Source: Variimorphobacter saccharofermentans
Lineage (GTDB): Bacteria > Bacillota > Clostridia > Lachnospirales > Lachnospiraceae
Reading direction: 5' to 3'
Assembly (NCBI RefSeq): GCF_014174405.1
Contig: NZ_JACEGA010000001.1
Coordinates: 2,633,001 to 2,697,000, forward strand
Length of the DNA stretch: 64,000 nucleotides
Each line of letters begins with the position of its first letter. The stretch's first letter is position 1. The position numbers and the translations under genes are program-made. The notes below the pieces were generated by a model. The model searched no databases. It had not been told where the DNA came from and saw nothing but the letters and a program-made list of their open reading frames with translations. Below, one piece after another: positions 21,436 to 31,518 of the stretch.

Positions 21436-21723
21436 ATGAGTAAACAGTTTGACAAAAAATTTAAAGAGGATGCCGTCCGATATTACTTTGATCATAAAGA
21501 TTTAGGTCTCAAAGGATGTTCAGATAAGTTGGGGGTTAGCCGTACAGCACTTAGCGTATGGGTTAAAGAAGCAAAAGAAAACAATGGTGAAGTACCAACT
21601 AGGGGTTCAGGCAATTATGAAAGCGATGAAGCCAAGGAAAACGCGAGGCTACGCAGAGAGTTAAGAGATACACAGGATGCATTAGAAATATTAAAAAAAG
21701 CGATCGGCATCCTGGGAAACTGA
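21436..21723 (+). CDS. IS3-family OrfA
   Basis: 95 residues; helix-turn-helix (CSDKLGVSRTALSVWVKEAK) and a zipper-like C-terminal helix (ENARLRRELRDTQDALEILKKAIGILGN). GGAGGAG stands seven bases before the ATG. A run of A residues before the end is a plausible frameshift site into orfB. Confidence 0.88.
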   Translation: MSKQFDKKFKEDAVRYYFDHKDLGLKGCSDKLGVSRTALSVWVKEAKENNGEVPTRGSGNYESDEAKENARLRRELRDTQDALEILKKAIGILGN

Positions 21724-21752
21724 CAGAAGCTCTCTTCATTGCAACATCCGAA

Positions 21753-22637
21753 ATGGAAGATAAATTGAACGATGAAGGCGAACGCCGGCTGAATGTCAGC
21801 GGGGTGCTTAGAGTATTAGGCGTTTCAAGAAATGGCTACTATTCATATAGAAAAAGACTTCCTTCTGATAGACAAAAACGCAAGGAAGCGATTATGGAAA
21901 AAATAATGGCAATATACAACGAATCTCATCAGAATTATGGAGCTCCAAAAATCACAAAGGTACTGCAAAGTGAGGGAGAAAAAATCAGTGAGAAGACAGT
22001 CGGAAACTATATGCATGAGCTAGGAATTAGAGCTCAATATGTTAAACCGTATACTGTTACAACGATAGATTCAGACTTTAGCTTAGAACTAAAAAATATA
22101 TTGGATGAGGAATTTAACCCAAGTGAGCCAAATGCTGTTTGGTGTTCAGATATAACTTACATTTGGACCTATGAAGGATTTGTATATTTAACAAGTATTA
22201 TGGACTTGTTTTCCCGTAAAATCATAGCATGGGAGCTTAGTACAACCCTAGAAGCTAAATGGGTTGTAGAAACGATTAATAGAGCGAAGAAAGCAAGAAG
22301 AATAGATAAGCCATTGGTCATGCACAGTGACAGGGGCATACAATATACCTGTAGTGCATATAAGGAGGCAACAGAAGGACTTATAAACAGTTATTCAAAG
22401 AAAGCTTTTCCATGGGACAATGCATGTATAGAATCATTCCATGCATTAATTAAGAGGGAGTGGATAAACAGATTTAAAATATTAGATTATAATCACGCAT
22501 ATCGCCTTGTATTTGAATACATAGAGGCATTTTATAACACTGTCAGGATTCATAGTCATTGTGGATATTTATCACCAAATCAATATGAGGTAAATTACGC
22601 AAAGCAACTGGTAAAATTATACAGGAAGGTAAGCTAA
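21753..22637 (+). CDS. IS3-family OrfB transposase
   Basis: The rve core is complete: WCSDITYIW, MHSDRGIQY and DNACIESFHALIKREW. The in-frame sequence is open upstream to about 21719 without an ATG (LTEALFIATSE), which supports production as an OrfAB frameshift fusion rather than from the ATG at 21753. Confidence 0.9.
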   Translation: MEDKLNDEGERRLNVSGVLRVLGVSRNGYYSYRKRLPSDRQKRKEAIMEKIMAIYNESHQNYGAPKITKVLQSEGEKISEKTVGNYMHELGIRAQYVKPYTVTTIDSDFSLELKNILDEEFNPSEPNAVWCSDITYIWTYEGFVYLTSIMDLFSRKIIAWELSTTLEAKWVVETINRAKKARRIDKPLVMHSDRGIQYTCSAYKEATEGLINSYSKKAFPWDNACIESFHALIKREWINRFKILDYNHAYRLVFEYIEAFYNTVRIHSHCGYLSPNQYEVNYAKQLVKLYRKVS

Positions 22638-22689
22638 ATAATAATAAATTTTCCCGATTTAACTTGTACTTTTTCTTGACATAGTACCA

Positions 22690-22812
22690 ATGCCTATTTT
22701 CTGGATCACCACCAACCGCTACTGGTTTTCCCCGAAGTTCGGGGCGATGCAGCAATTCTACACTGGCATAAAATGCATTCGCATCTGAATGTAGTATAAT
22801 TCTATCTTTCAT
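22690..22812 (-). pseudogene. dinB: DinB/UmuC-type Y-family DNA polymerase, N-terminal stub
   Basis: Forty-one codons: MKDRIILHSDANAFYASVE...RGKPVAVGGDPENRH. The DANAFYASVE element with its metal-binding Asp is the signature start of Pol IV/ImuB-type translesion polymerases. The gene breaks off at the IS150-like element. It is divergent from the LexA-like regulator, the usual arrangement of these two genes. Confidence 0.85.
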
Positions 22813-22959
22813 ATAATTATTTATGGCAGTAACATATAAATTCCCTAAATATGTTACTAGCAGACTTCCTCCTTTCTCATCATCTGATTTATCTATTATT
22901 ATAATACTCATATTATGATATGTAAAGTGAATAATTTATCATTTTATGATATTTTATTC

Positions 22960-22988
22960 TTGATAATTGTATCAGACTGATGTACAAT
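22960..22988 (+). promoter_or_regulatory. Sigma-A-type promoter for the LexA-like gene
   Basis: TTGATA (22960-22965), a 17-bp spacer, and TACAAT (22983-22988), about 80 bp upstream of the start codon. The AT-rich inverted words around 22935-22960 could be an operator. Confidence 0.6.
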
Positions 22989-23068
22989 ATAGACCAAAGG
23001 TGGTAGTGTACAACTAACCCGTGGCATTTTTTACCCAACAAAATAAGTGCCAAACTGAAAGGAGCATC

Positions 23069-23785
23069 ATGAAGCAAATAGGTAAGAAATTATCAGAAAT
23101 TAGAATAGAAAAAGGACTTTCACAACCTGAACTTGCAGATTGTCTAACATCAATTGGTATAACTACAACTGGACAAAAAATAAGCAAATGGGAAACTGAC
23201 TATTCTGTACCCAATGCCTATCAGTTTTTAGGACTTTGCAATGTATTGGATATTAGAGACGTACTTGAAACGTTTGAAATAAAAGATAACCCACTCTCAC
23301 AGCTTGATAAAGCCGGAAAGCAAAAGGTAGAAGAATATGTTGACCTGCTTATTCTGAGCGGAAAATATAACAAAAAATCTGCCACTGTGATTCCATTCAC
23401 ACGACAGATAAAACTCTTTGATATTCCAGTATCTGCCGGAACTGGTCAGTTCCTTGACTCCGATGCGTATGAACTTATTGATATTGGAAGTGAAGTCCCT
23501 GATTCTGCTGATTTTGGACTTCGTATCTCTGGTAATAGTATGGAGCCTGAATATATAGATGGTCAGATTGTATGGGTTCATCAGCAGGATGTACTAAATG
23601 ATGGTGAGATTGGAATCTTTGGATATGATAATAATGCCTACTGTAAGAAGCTTTCGCTTACTACAGCAGGCACCAAATTAATTTCATTAAATTCAGAATA
23701 TTCTCCGATTGAGGTTCAGAAGAATGGAGTATTACATGTATTTGGGAAAGTCGTAGGAAAGAAAGGAGTTTACGAAAATGCCTAA
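23069..23785 (+). CDS. LexA-like repressor (XRE HTH plus S24 autopeptidase)
   Basis: 238 residues. An N-terminal HTH_3 domain (about 5-62; KGLSQPELADCL...KISKWE) is followed by a peptidase S24 domain. The Ala-Gly cleavage bond lies in PVSAGTGQF, the catalytic Ser in ISGNSMEPEY and the Lys in AYCKKLSL. Such proteins repress translesion-polymerase genes and cleave themselves upon RecA activation. The start at 23069 is preferred over 23021 because GAAAGGAG lies directly upstream. Its divergent partner dinB is now a stub, so the regulator has lost its neighbouring target here. Confidence 0.9.
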   Translation: MKQIGKKLSEIRIEKGLSQPELADCLTSIGITTTGQKISKWETDYSVPNAYQFLGLCNVLDIRDVLETFEIKDNPLSQLDKAGKQKVEEYVDLLILSGKYNKKSATVIPFTRQIKLFDIPVSAGTGQFLDSDAYELIDIGSEVPDSADFGLRISGNSMEPEYIDGQIVWVHQQDVLNDGEIGIFGYDNNAYCKKLSLTTAGTKLISLNSEYSPIEVQKNGVLHVFGKVVGKKGVYENA

Positions 23786-23873
23786 ATTTGAAGATTATGA
23801 AACAGAACAGTACTATTATCAAAGATTACGCGAGCATGGAATCCAGCATATTAACTGGGGAATGTCAGCTTAA
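23778..23873 (+). CDS. Small ORF coupled to the LexA-like gene (possibly frameshifted)
   Basis: Thirty-one codons: MPKFEDYETEQYYYQRLREHG... The start overlaps the end of the regulator gene and GAAAGGAG lies upstream. In the next frame, 23872-23946 reads KILTKEEIDEALEDL...PGLKR and stop, protein-like, so a one-base indel may have split a longer gene. Function unknown. Confidence 0.45.
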   Translation: MPKFEDYETEQYYYQRLREHGIQHINWGMSA

Positions 23874-23946
23874 AATTCTTACAAAAGAAGAAATTGACGA
23901 AGCGCTTGAAGACCTTTCTTGTTCAATACCTGGGCTTAAACGGTAA

Positions 23947-24190
23947 CCGTCAAACAACTCCGTGTATATAAAAATCGCCAACCTTCTGATATTCTAGACA
24001 GTTGGAGATACTATTAACGACAAATCTTTTGAATGGTTGGATCCCATGGCATATAGTCTTCCAAGAATTCTGGATGCTCTAGAAATGCGCTGTCTGGGAT
24101 GTCACTCAAAATATATTAAATGTATTTGTTTGGGTTATGTCTATTTGCTTTTGCTGTTTCAATTAAGGTATAAATACCAGCACTTGCCTC
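23947..24190. other. Short non-coding stretch before IS66-A
   Basis: No gene recognised. It ends at the IS66-A terminal repeat GTAAGCGTC at 24191. Confidence 0.5.
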
Positions 24191-24238
24191 GTAAGCGTCA
24201 AATCATACGCCTGACGATAAATTTAACGCCACCTTTTA

Positions 24239-25864
24239 TCAGTGGCGTGGTTTCCTGCATTCGTCCGGAAGACTCTCTGACCATGGCATCAAGTAATCCA
24301 GATCTGTAGGATCTATATTTCCTTGTTCATCACAGAGCTTTGGCAGCTCAGTGAGTATATATTTAAAGTAGTAATAAGGACGCAGGTTATTAAGCTTTGC
24401 TGTCTCTGATATACTGTAAACCATTGCACTGGCACCGGCTCCTCTGGCTGTGTTGTGAAACATCCAGTTTTTCTTACCTAGACAGAAGGTCCGAATAGCT
24501 CTCTCTGAGGCCGAGTTATCTATCGGTACATCACCATCTGTCAGGAATACTTTTAGATATTTTTCCTGATTAAGGCAGAACTGCAAGCCCCGGCCGGTCT
24601 TGCTCTGGGGCGGAACAGCACAATCAGCCACCTGCTGTTTTACCCACGTAAAGAATTCCTCAACTAACGGCTTGATTACTTCCAGCCGTTTTTGAAGTCG
24701 TTCCTCTGATGAGAGTCCTTTCAGCTCTGTGTCAGCACTATAGAATTCAGCAATCCTCTGCAACGCCTGATATGCAACGGATTGTTTTAGCACCTTTGGA
24801 TTATCTTTGTCCGCAGCCTTTAACGCATCGGCGAAATCACGCCTCGCATGTGCCCAGCAGTTTGCATTTGTTACATTTGGTAGCTTTTTATCTACCAAAT
24901 GGTACTGCTGAAGGCTGTCTGTTACAAGGACTCCTTTGTAATCCTTGTAGAACTCCAGAGGTATCTGGTGGTCACGCCCTTTCTGATACTCATATATCAC
25001 GATGGGCTTGTCCCTATACAGTTCTCCGGAGCGGTGGACCCACATGTAGCACCGGCTGTTAGGGTGGTCGCTGTCCTTTATTACCTGAGTCGGTGTCTCA
25101 TCTGACTGGGTTACATGAAGCTTTAACAATTCCTGTTTCATGCGTTCCACAAAAGGAGCGAAATACTTATTGGAACTCTTTATTATCCAGTTAGACATGG
25201 TCTGCCTGGATATGTTTACGCCATTACGTTCAAACTCCTGCTCTATACGGTGAAGGGCTGAGGAGTTGACATACTTTACATTCAGGATAGATGCCAGCAG
25301 TGACGGTGTAACTATACTGTTTCTTAAAAGGTCCTTGGGTCTGTCACCACGAATAAACTCATCCTGATGATCACCGTCGGTACCTACATATACCTCGATA
25401 GTATGTATCTCAACCGTCCATGATTCAGGCTCATGACGAAGCCTTTTATAGCTCTCATCCGGCATGCGTCTCCAGTTGCCTTCGCCATAAAAGGCATCAA
25501 GCTGTTCCTTGGGTACACTGTAAGGAGGGATAATCTCCTCCGCAAAGTCCTTAAGATCAAGATTACGCTGACCCTTCTTCTTTTTACCTCTCCTTGAAGG
25601 AAGGACCTCCTCAGGATCCGGTTCCGGAGCTGATTCGTCACAGGCCATTTCAGCCTCATCAAAGAATGAGTACTGACCTTCTATGGAGCTTAAGGTTTCG
25701 GTATGCCTGCCGAATCTGTAGCTGTTAGCGATACGCACCTGCTCAATAAGCTTTTCGATGTTTGAATTTAAAGCGTCGAGCTGACCCTGCATCATCAGTA
25801 CAAGGGTAATCAGTTCTTCACGGCTACAGTTATTTAGTTCCTCAAGGGTATGCTTGTTTGCCAT
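24239..25864 (-). CDS. tnpC: IS66-family transposase TnpC (element A)
   Basis: 541 residues with an N-terminal coiled coil, a nuclear-localisation-like basic run (RRGKKKKGQRN), DDE-core candidates in HVTQSDETPTQV, VLVTDSLQQYH and IDNSASERAIRTF, and the short IS66 C-terminal domain (MPWSESLPDECR). The Cys-pair zinc finger of classical TnpC is absent and replaced by a FYGEGNWRRMPDESYKRL segment. The gene looks intact although its element is broken. Confidence 0.92.
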   Translation of the reverse strand: MANKHTLEELNNCSREELITLVLMMQGQLDALNSNIEKLIEQVRIANSYRFGRHTETLSSIEGQYSFFDEAEMACDESAPEPDPEEVLPSRRGKKKKGQRNLDLKDFAEEIIPPYSVPKEQLDAFYGEGNWRRMPDESYKRLRHEPESWTVEIHTIEVYVGTDGDHQDEFIRGDRPKDLLRNSIVTPSLLASILNVKYVNSSALHRIEQEFERNGVNISRQTMSNWIIKSSNKYFAPFVERMKQELLKLHVTQSDETPTQVIKDSDHPNSRCYMWVHRSGELYRDKPIVIYEYQKGRDHQIPLEFYKDYKGVLVTDSLQQYHLVDKKLPNVTNANCWAHARRDFADALKAADKDNPKVLKQSVAYQALQRIAEFYSADTELKGLSSEERLQKRLEVIKPLVEEFFTWVKQQVADCAVPPQSKTGRGLQFCLNQEKYLKVFLTDGDVPIDNSASERAIRTFCLGKKNWMFHNTARGAGASAMVYSISETAKLNNLRPYYYFKYILTELPKLCDEQGNIDPTDLDYLMPWSESLPDECRKPRH

Positions 25865-26134
25865 TTATTCGTTCCTCCATCTTCATCTATTATAGCAGAA
25901 GATGGCTGAAATAGCGAATTTATGTGCAGCCTTGATTCGTCATTATGCCTATTGGTGTGAGATTGTATAAGGCTCATACGCATAAGGAAATATAGAGTTT
26001 TCAAGGTTCAGAAATATATTTATATAACCATCATAAGCGACTGTGATCGCTATATATATGGATATAAAACAGGGTTATAATAGAACCTTAGGAGGCCGGA
26101 AGACCGCTGAAAAAATCTCTGTTTTGCACAAATA

Positions 26135-26491
26135 TCAGCAAACCTTCCTGGGTGTAACCTCCTTAATTTTGGGGTCCAAGGGGTTAAGACCGAGCATCAG
26201 ATAATTGAACTGATCCTCAGTAAGCACTGCAGCCTCATGAATGGTTCGAGGCCAGGAAAGTGCCCCATCCTCAAACCTTTTATATAGGAGCAGGAATCCG
26301 TTTCCCATCCATAGAAGCCCCTTTATACGGTCTGACTTCCTTCCGCAAAACAGGAACAGGGTTCCCTTTTCAAACGGGTTCTGATTATATTTATCTCCGA
26401 TAATCATCGCCAGACCGTCGATTCCTTTTCTCAGGTCGACAGCACCACAGGCCAGCACTACACGCCGAATCCTGGCCGCATCTTCAAGCAT
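26135..26491 (-). CDS. tnpB: IS66 TnpB (element A)
   Basis: 118 residues: VVLACGAVDLRKGIDGLA, LFLFCGRKSDRIKGLLW and LSWPRTIHEA are the TnpB signature. The start ATG overlaps the tnpA stop (CATGCTTGA), the usual coupling in this family. Confidence 0.9.
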   Translation of the reverse strand: MLEDAARIRRVVLACGAVDLRKGIDGLAMIIGDKYNQNPFEKGTLFLFCGRKSDRIKGLLWMGNGFLLLYKRFEDGALSWPRTIHEAAVLTEDQFNYLMLGLNPLDPKIKEVTPRKVC

Positions 26492-26625
26492 GTGACACCT
26501 CGTAAACGGTAAATCTCTTGTACATTAAAAAATAAAATCACATATGGGATAATACTCTAAGTTGAATAAGTTGAAAAAGTTGACAACATTTTAAACTTTT
26601 CAAACAATCTTAGGAGGTTATCTTC

Positions 26626-26982
26626 ATGAATGCAAAAAATATGAAAAAGGAATATAACTTAAAGCAATGGCATCTTATAATTCAAGACTGCCGTAACAGT
26701 GGCATGAAAGTAGACGACTGGTGTAAACAAAACGATGTTAATCGTAATTCATACTATTATTGGTATAAAAAGATTCGTGAAGCTGCATGTGAAGTTTTAA
26801 CCGAAAGCAATGTAGCCGTATCACCTTCCTTTGCATCTGTTCCTATGAATGTAATTGAACCTATCAATAATGGAAATCAAGGGTCACTAAACATATCTAT
26901 TGGTAAAGTTAAAATAGAAGTTACAGAGAACACTTCACCTGATATACTACGTATGGTGCTGGAGGTACTTTCTAATGCTTAA
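26626..26982 (+). CDS. tnpA: IS66 TnpA (copy 1)
   Basis: 118 residues: YNLKQWHLIIQDCRNSG, VDDWCKQNDVNRNSYYYWYKK and an IGKVKIEVTENTS segment typical of IS66 Orf1. AGGAGG lies upstream. Its stop overlaps the start of tnpB. It is identical to the protein of copy 2 at 40677-41033. Confidence 0.9.
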   Translation: MNAKNMKKEYNLKQWHLIIQDCRNSGMKVDDWCKQNDVNRNSYYYWYKKIREAACEVLTESNVAVSPSFASVPMNVIEPINNGNQGSLNISIGKVKIEVTENTSPDILRMVLEVLSNA

Positions 26983-27334
26983 TGATGCTACAGGTTTTAA
27001 GGCTGTATATATCGCCTGTGGTTATACCGACCTGCGGCGTGGTATAGATGGTTTATCTGTTATTATTGATAAAACCTTTCATCTAAATCCTTTTGAGTCT
27101 GGTACCTTATTTCTCTTTTGCGGAAGGAGAACTGATCGTATCAAGGGACTTTTATGGGAGGGAGATGGTTTTCTATTGCTCTACAAACGCCTTGAAAATG
27201 GCAAGTTCCAATGGCCAAGAAATGAAGATGAAGTGCGTCAAATGACATCACAACAATTTCGTTGGTTGATGGAAGGACTATCAGTAGAGCCAAAAAAAGT
27301 TGTCCACACAGTCAAACCAAAACGGACTGCATAG
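26975..27334 (+). CDS. tnpB: IS66 TnpB (copy 1)
   Basis: 119 residues with VYIACGYTDLRRGIDGL, LFLFCGRRTDRIKGLLW and FQWPRNEDEV. It is the accessory transposition protein and is identical to the copy at 40325-40684. Confidence 0.92.
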   Translation: MLNDATGFKAVYIACGYTDLRRGIDGLSVIIDKTFHLNPFESGTLFLFCGRRTDRIKGLLWEGDGFLLLYKRLENGKFQWPRNEDEVRQMTSQQFRWLMEGLSVEPKKVVHTVKPKRTA

Positions 27335-28766
27335 GGCTATAATTAGTGGATAAAGTTTCTCCATAAAGCCCTGATTTTACTCGGTTTCGCTATGTTTTCC
27401 ACAACTTTTAAAAGTTGTTTCAAATCTCTTTACATGCAGTTTTTATTATGCTATGTTTGACACATGATGATAGAAAACTATAGTGTAAACCAATTAACTA
27501 AATATACTAAGAAAGAGATCATAGATCTTTTTCTAAATCAGCAAGAGAGCCTAAAACTCCTTCGTGGGGAAATGGAGCTGCTAAACAAAAACATGAATCT
27601 ATTATTAGAGCAGCTAAAGGTCTCCAATCAAGCAAGGTTTGGAAGTTCCTCTGAAAAGATTGATATAGAGATTTCAGAACAACTTCAATTATGTTTTAAC
27701 GAAGCAGAGGTTACCATTGCTACTGCAGGAGAGATTGCAGAGCCAACAATAGAGCAAGTAGTGTCTGGGCATACACGTCGTGTAAAACCCCAAGGGAAAC
27801 GAGATGCGGATTTGGAGGGGTTACCTATTCGTGTGGAGGAACACTTTCTTTCAGAGGAGAAGCTACAGGAACTTTTCGGTGGTAGCTATCGTAGGCTACC
27901 TGATGAAGTTTATAAAAAACTTGATTTTCATCCTGCAACCTTTGAAGTTGTAGAACATCACGTAGCCGTGTATTGCGGTAATAAAAATCAGACAATCGTA
28001 CGGGCAGATCGTCCTTCAGAGCTATTGAAAAATAGCATTGTTACACCTTCGCTTCTTGCTGCAGTATTAAATGCTAAATATATAAACTCCCTACCTTTGT
28101 ATCGTCTTGAGCAGGAATTTAAAAGGTATGATGTAAATATCTCAAGACAGGTAATGTCTAACTGGGTCATTACTGGAAGTGAACGATATTTATCGCTTCT
28201 TTATGACCGGATGCATGATGAGCTTTATAAAAGTCATGTGCTTCATGCAGATGAAACCCCATTTAAGGTAACAAAGGATGGACGTGATACCATGACCAAT
28301 AGTTACATGTGGGTATATCGCTCTGGTAAGGATGGTGGAGGGCCCCCAGCAATCCTATATGAGTATCAGAAAACTCGTAAATCAGATCATCCTGCACAGT
28401 TCTTAAAGGAGTTCCAGGGCGTAGTGGTTTGTGATGGTTATCAAAGCTATCATAAGATAGCCAATGAGCGGCCTGATGAACTGAAAGTGGCAGGATGCTG
28501 GACTCATGCGAGAAGACGCTTCGCCCAGCTATGCAAAGCCCTTGGCAAAGAGAAAGCCAAAGGAACTCTAGCAGAAGCTGCAGTTGGTCAGATAGCAGCT
28601 ATCTACCATGTGGATAATAGCCTATCAGATCTTAAACAAGATGAAAAACTACGTGAACGACAACTTCATGTCAAGCCTTTAGTAGAGGCCTTCTTTACGT
28701 GGGTAAAAGCCAATAGGCATACAGTTCCTGAAAAATCTGAAACAGGAAAAGCTTTTACTTATTGCA

Positions 28767-28774
28767 TAAATCAA
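28767..28774 (+). repeat. Target duplication of IS66-B
   Basis: TAAATCAA, repeated at 31584-31591 on the other side of the element. Confidence 0.92.
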
Positions 28775-28893
28775 GTAAACGGTAAACCATACGTATATTA
28801 CTGATAAGTCCTTTTCATGAGATAATATCGTAAAAAGTGTAAAAAGTTGTACAAGTTTTTACACTTAACACGCAACTCACGAAGGAGGATCTC

Positions 28894-29235
28894 ATGAATA
28901 CACAATTAGTAGCAAAAGAAGTTAAGTTCGCCCAATGGAACGCTTTGGTGCAGGAATGTATGGCAAGCGGCTTGAAAGTCAAAGACTGGTGCCAACAGAA
29001 CAACATAAGTAAAGATGCTTATTACTACTGGCTTCGGAAATTACGCGAGGCCGCATGTGATTCTGTTGATACGAACTTTGTCCGTGTTCCGGATCAATGC
29101 ATACCCTCATCTTTTCATTCTTCATTTTCGACAGAGCTTACGATAACAATGGGTTCTATAACAATCAACGTTAACTCCTCGACGCCACAGTGTCTCATAG
29201 AATCGACCATCCGGGCGGTGACAAATGCTGAATGA
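28894..29235 (+). CDS. tnpA: IS66 TnpA (IS66-B)
   Basis: 113 residues with FAQWNALVQECMASGLKV and DWCQQNNISKDAYYYWLRKLRE. GAAGGAGG precedes the ATG. It overlaps tnpB by 11 bases. Confidence 0.9.
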   Translation: MNTQLVAKEVKFAQWNALVQECMASGLKVKDWCQQNNISKDAYYYWLRKLREAACDSVDTNFVRVPDQCIPSSFHSSFSTELTITMGSITINVNSSTPQCLIESTIRAVTNAE

Positions 29236-29584
29236 TGCATCCGGCTTTTCACAAGTGTTTATTGCCTGTGGATATACGGATATGCGGCTTGGCATTGATG
29301 GTCTGGCATCAATGGTTCAAAGCAGCTTCCAGCTGGATCCCTTTCATACAGGAATACTGTTTCTCTTCTGTGGCAGGAGAACAGACCGGATTAAGGGACT
29401 TGTGTTCGAAGGTGATGGCTTTCTGCTCCTTTATAAACGTCTTGAAAAAGGCCGGTTTCAGTGGCCCAGAAGCGAAACAGAAATGAAAACTCTGACACCA
29501 CAGCAGTATAAATGGCTGATGGAGGGTCTTGCGATTGAACAGAAAAAAGCTATACAAAAAATCTCATCTGTAGCAATCCTGTAA
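29225..29584 (+). CDS. tnpB: IS66 TnpB (IS66-B)
   Basis: 119 residues with VFIACGYTDMRLGIDGL, LFLFCGRRTDRIKGLVF and FQWPRSETEM. Intact; translation is probably coupled to tnpA. Confidence 0.92.
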   Translation: MLNDASGFSQVFIACGYTDMRLGIDGLASMVQSSFQLDPFHTGILFLFCGRRTDRIKGLVFEGDGFLLLYKRLEKGRFQWPRSETEMKTLTPQQYKWLMEGLAIEQKKAIQKISSVAIL

Positions 29585-29642
29585 TTCATTGTGCAAAACA
29601 GAGAAATTTATTTTTCTCATAGAGCACCAATCTCTGGTTTAA

Positions 29643-29729
29643 AGACAGTTATCCACACTTCCTATATCGTGGTGAGACGTTATACGTGATATCGTTTCAC
29701 CATGTTTTTCTGTCGGTGGATAACTGTCT
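29643..29729. repeat. Long inverted repeat between tnpB and tnpC of IS66-B
   Basis: AGACAGTTATCCAC (29643-29656) and GTGGATAACTGTCT (29716-29729) are perfectly complementary, with further pairing inside (TGGTGA with TTTCACCA). The transcript could fold into an extended hairpin controlling tnpC. Confidence 0.65.
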
Positions 29730-29877
29730 GAAAAACTCTTCTAAGTCCTTCTTTTTCCTAGTTTTTCAGGCACTTATCCACCGTCATAATGACGAAACCG
29801 TTCCATGCATCCATTCGCTTTTTTAACCAAAATCGGTTATACTAGAAGCATCAAAATAACAAAGGATGTATCTGGGA

Positions 29878-31518
29878 ATGGACAAAAAATACTCTGAAGC
29901 TGAACTGAATAGTTTTAATAAAGCAGCGCTGATTAGTCTGTTCTTGTCCGTGCAAACCATGGCAGGTGAACTTTCTAACACCGTTACTGCCCAGAAAGAA
30001 CAGCTGAACCAGATGAACCAGAAGCTTGATCTTCTGTTGGAGCAGCTTAATATCTCGAAGCAGCACCAGTTCGGCCGTTCCTCCGAAAAGATGGATATCG
30101 CAGGCCAGCTCAGTCTTGACGAATGCTTTAATGAAGCCGAGGGCATTATGACTAACAAGTATGTCCTGGAACCAGAACTGGAGCAGATATGTCCCAGTCC
30201 CTATACACGCAAAAAAGCAAAGGGAAAACGTGAACAGGATCTGAAGGATCTTCCGGTTAAAGTGATCTCACATGAACTATCTGAAGAGGAACTGCTTTCC
30301 CGTTTAGGGACCAAGTGGAAGCGTCTCCCAGATGAAGTATACAAAAGATTGGCATTCCACCCTGCTACTTTTGAAGTAGAGGAACACCATGTAGCTGTTT
30401 ATGCGGGCATGGATGGTCAGACCATCATACGAGGCAACCGTCCAGTGGATCTACTTCGCAATAGCATTGCCACGCCATCCCTAGAAGCTGCTATCATGAA
30501 CAGCAAGTATGTCAATGCCATTCCGCTGTACCGTCTAGAGCAGGAATTCGCACGAAATGATGTAAACCTTTCCAGACAGGTCATGGCAAACTGGACAATC
30601 CAGTGTGGTGAACGTTATTTGTCACTTTTGTACGATCGTCTCCATCAGGAAATATATAAATGCAAGGTACTCCAGGCTGATGAAACACCTGTATTAGTAA
30701 GTAAGGACGGTAGGGCAGCCGGTTCTAAGAGTTATATGTGGGTCTACCGTACCGGGAAGATGTATCATTCTGAACCCATTGTACTGTATGAATATCAACG
30801 GACTCGGAATACAAGCCATCCGAGGGAATTCCTTAAGGATTACAGCGGCACGGTAGTAACGGATGGATATCAGGTGTACCACACACTTGAAAAAGAGCGG
30901 GAGGACCTTAAGATTGCAGGTTGTTGGAGCCACGCTCGCCGACACTTTTCAAATGTAACCAAGACACTTGGCAAGGAAAAGTCGAAAGGGACGCTGGCAA
31001 ATGATGCCTTGAAGCAGATCGCCGCCATCTATAAAATCGAAGGTATGCTGAAAAACCTGACAGCAGAAGAAAGGAAACAACAGCGACAACTGATGGTTAA
31101 ACCACTTGTCGATGCTTTCTTCGCATGGATTGAAGAACATCAGTCTACAGTACTTCCGAAATCAGAGACCGGAAAAGGATTCACCTACTGCCTTAATCAG
31201 GAGAAATACCTAAGAGTATTCCTTGATGATGGTAACGTTCCTGCTGATAATAACGCAGCCGAAGGTGCTATCCGAGGTTTCTGTATAGGTAAAGCGAACT
31301 GGCATCTGATAGATACCATTGACGGAGCGAAAGCCAGTGCAATCATCTATAGTATTGCGGAAACTGCAAAGGCAAATCACCTGAAACCTTATAATTATTT
31401 CGAGCATCTCTTGACCGAGATTCCGAAACATATGGATGACAAAAGTTTGGACTTTCTTAACAATCTACTTCCATGGTCAGAAGCACTACCAGAATCCTGT
31501 AAAAAGCAAAAACAATAG
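29878..31518 (+). CDS. tnpC: IS66-family transposase TnpC (IS66-B)
   Basis: 546 residues without the Cys-pair zinc finger. Catalytic candidates are in VLQADETPVLV, TVVTDGYQVYH and DNNAAEGAIRGFCIG. The start at 29878 (MDKKYSEAEL) fits the ribosome site AAAGGA better than the ATG at 29866 and aligns with the sister proteins. Confidence 0.92.
   Translation: MDKKYSEAELNSFNKAALISLFLSVQTMAGELSNTVTAQKEQLNQMNQKLDLLLEQLNISKQHQFGRSSEKMDIAGQLSLDECFNEAEGIMTNKYVLEPELEQICPSPYTRKKAKGKREQDLKDLPVKVISHELSEEELLSRLGTKWKRLPDEVYKRLAFHPATFEVEEHHVAVYAGMDGQTIIRGNRPVDLLRNSIATPSLEAAIMNSKYVNAIPLYRLEQEFARNDVNLSRQVMANWTIQCGERYLSLLYDRLHQEIYKCKVLQADETPVLVSKDGRAAGSKSYMWVYRTGKMYHSEPIVLYEYQRTRNTSHPREFLKDYSGTVVTDGYQVYHTLEKEREDLKIAGCWSHARRHFSNVTKTLGKEKSKGTLANDALKQIAAIYKIEGMLKNLTAEERKQQRQLMVKPLVDAFFAWIEEHQSTVLPKSETGKGFTYCLNQEKYLRVFLDDGNVPADNNAAEGAIRGFCIGKANWHLIDTIDGAKASAIIYSIAETAKANHLKPYNYFEHLLTEIPKHMDDKSLDFLNNLLPWSEALPESCKKQKQ

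Larger units (their letters stand above)
21349..22689 (+). mobile_element. IS150-like (IS3-family) element, copy 2 (diverged)
   Basis: Ends TGGTAGACTAAAAATGGTAC and GACATAGTACCA. Flanking triplets TGG and ATG differ, so there is no duplication. It joins a recombinase fragment to a dinB fragment, marking a deletion or rearrangement. The proteins are clearly related to, but diverged from, copies 1 and 3. Confidence 0.88.
24191..26501 (-). mobile_element. IS66-family element A, truncated by another IS66
   Basis: The terminus GTAAGCGTCAAATCATACGC is at 24191. The element carries tnpC and tnpB on the minus strand and only the last six codons of tnpA (26484-26501, ending EVSHA), before a second IS66 begins at 26502. 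The rest of tnpA and the outer end are not in the window. Confidence 0.85.
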
